Source of the DNA: Acidobacteriota bacterium
GTDB taxonomy: Bacteria > Acidobacteriota > UBA890 > WLXD01
NCBI GenBank assembly: GCA_012103255.1
Contig: WLXD01000002.1
Coordinates: 62,001-126,000 of the forward strand
DNA: 64,000 bases
Direction of reading: 5' to 3'
The notes under the pieces are model-generated. The model searched no databases. It was not told the DNA's origin and saw nothing but the letters and a program-made list of their open reading frames with translations. Made by a program: the position numbers and the translations under genes. Below, piece after piece: positions 63,841 to 64,000 of the stretch (positions are counted from its first letter, which is position 1; the number at the start of each line of letters is the position of its first letter).

Positions 63841-64000
63841 GTTTGCCTCCCGCGCGACTCTCCGTTCCGGCCATGAGTCGACCGATATTCTCCCGATGCC
63901 GAACGACAACCACAACAAACACTGTCGTCGCAGCCAGCAAGTGGGGCCAGGGGCCTCCTAGCCACCACGTCGCGCCGACTAGGGCGCCTGCGGCCACAAT
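63830..64000 (-). CDS. plsY: Acyl-phosphate glycerol-3-phosphate acyltransferase PlsY, C-terminal part
   Basis: The 56 codons left inside the window end with VVRHRENIGRLMAGTESRAG, the conserved tail of PlsY, an integral membrane enzyme that acylates glycerol-3-phosphate at position 1. A hydrophobic helix precedes it (LLAATTVFVVVVV). The start is outside the window. Its stop overlaps the gpsA start by 11 bases, the common plsY-gpsA arrangement. Confidence 0.9.
   Translation of the reverse strand: MVAAGALVGATWWLGGPWPHLLAATTVFVVVVVRHRENIGRLMAGTESRAGGKRAH

Overview
The window reads as a G+C-rich chromosome segment of a diderm, heterotrophic bacterium. Outer-membrane traits are the TonB-ExbB-ExbD set, two lipoproteins with lipoboxes (one RlpA-like) and a bactofilin. 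Aerobic acyl-CoA metabolism is indicated by glutaryl-CoA dehydrogenase, thiolase and enoyl-CoA hydratase. A SpoIVB-type (S55) secreted peptidase, a PyrR-controlled pyrimidine operon and tail-to-tail gene packing together resemble Acidobacteriota more than Proteobacteria; this placement is an inference, since no 16S gene is present. I see no phage, insertion sequence, CRISPR array or other mobile DNA. Coding density is very high and no gap exceeds about 265 bases.

Layout. 1-3228 (minus): 5' part of surE, a secreted unknown protein, then der, an HU/IHF protein, a MerR regulator and tRNA-Pro(GGG) ending in a strong terminator. 3340-4675 (plus): a second HU protein and an M50 membrane protease. 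4679-13446 (minus): a dense run from tonB-exbB-exbD through miaA, a TPR lipoprotein, three membrane proteins (one only 56 residues) and three acyl-CoA/acid enzymes. 13568-17199 (minus): glutaryl-CoA dehydrogenase, tRNA-Gly(CCC), bactofilin, alanine dehydrogenase and a LipM-like octanoyltransferase. 17338-19574 (plus): cysteine desulfurase and mnmA, a tRNA-thiolation pair. 19564-26783: two divergent pyrimidine operons, pyrK-pyrD-rlpA-pyrF-rnc on minus and pyrR-pyrB-pyrC-pyrE on plus; the plus operon has a promoter, a PyrR-binding hairpin and an attenuator terminator.

26796-43078 (minus): a housekeeping block running valS, birA, hisS, aspS, phoH, pgpH, ybeY, a CBS/CorC protein, era, mgtE, recO, mutL. 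43231-47192 (plus): rsmA (apparently leaderless), uppP, ftsK. 47202-64000 (minus): plsY, gpsA, a TPR protein, ftsY, ribD, ribE, ribAB, ffh, rpsP, khpA, rimM, trmD, rplS, rnhB, argS, then a peptidase/propeller/anti-sigma-like trio.

Most striking points: ffh, normally essential, is split by a frameshift between two otherwise well conserved halves; the pyrR leader carries a textbook PyrR hexaloop; a coupled S55 peptidase, propeller-like secreted protein and RsbW-like ATPase looks like a possible undescribed envelope-signalling unit; and a 56-residue two-helix membrane protein is nested between overlapping neighbours. Many junctions are 4-base ATGA/GTGA/TTGA overlaps, and several starts are GTG or TTG, so translational coupling appears common here.
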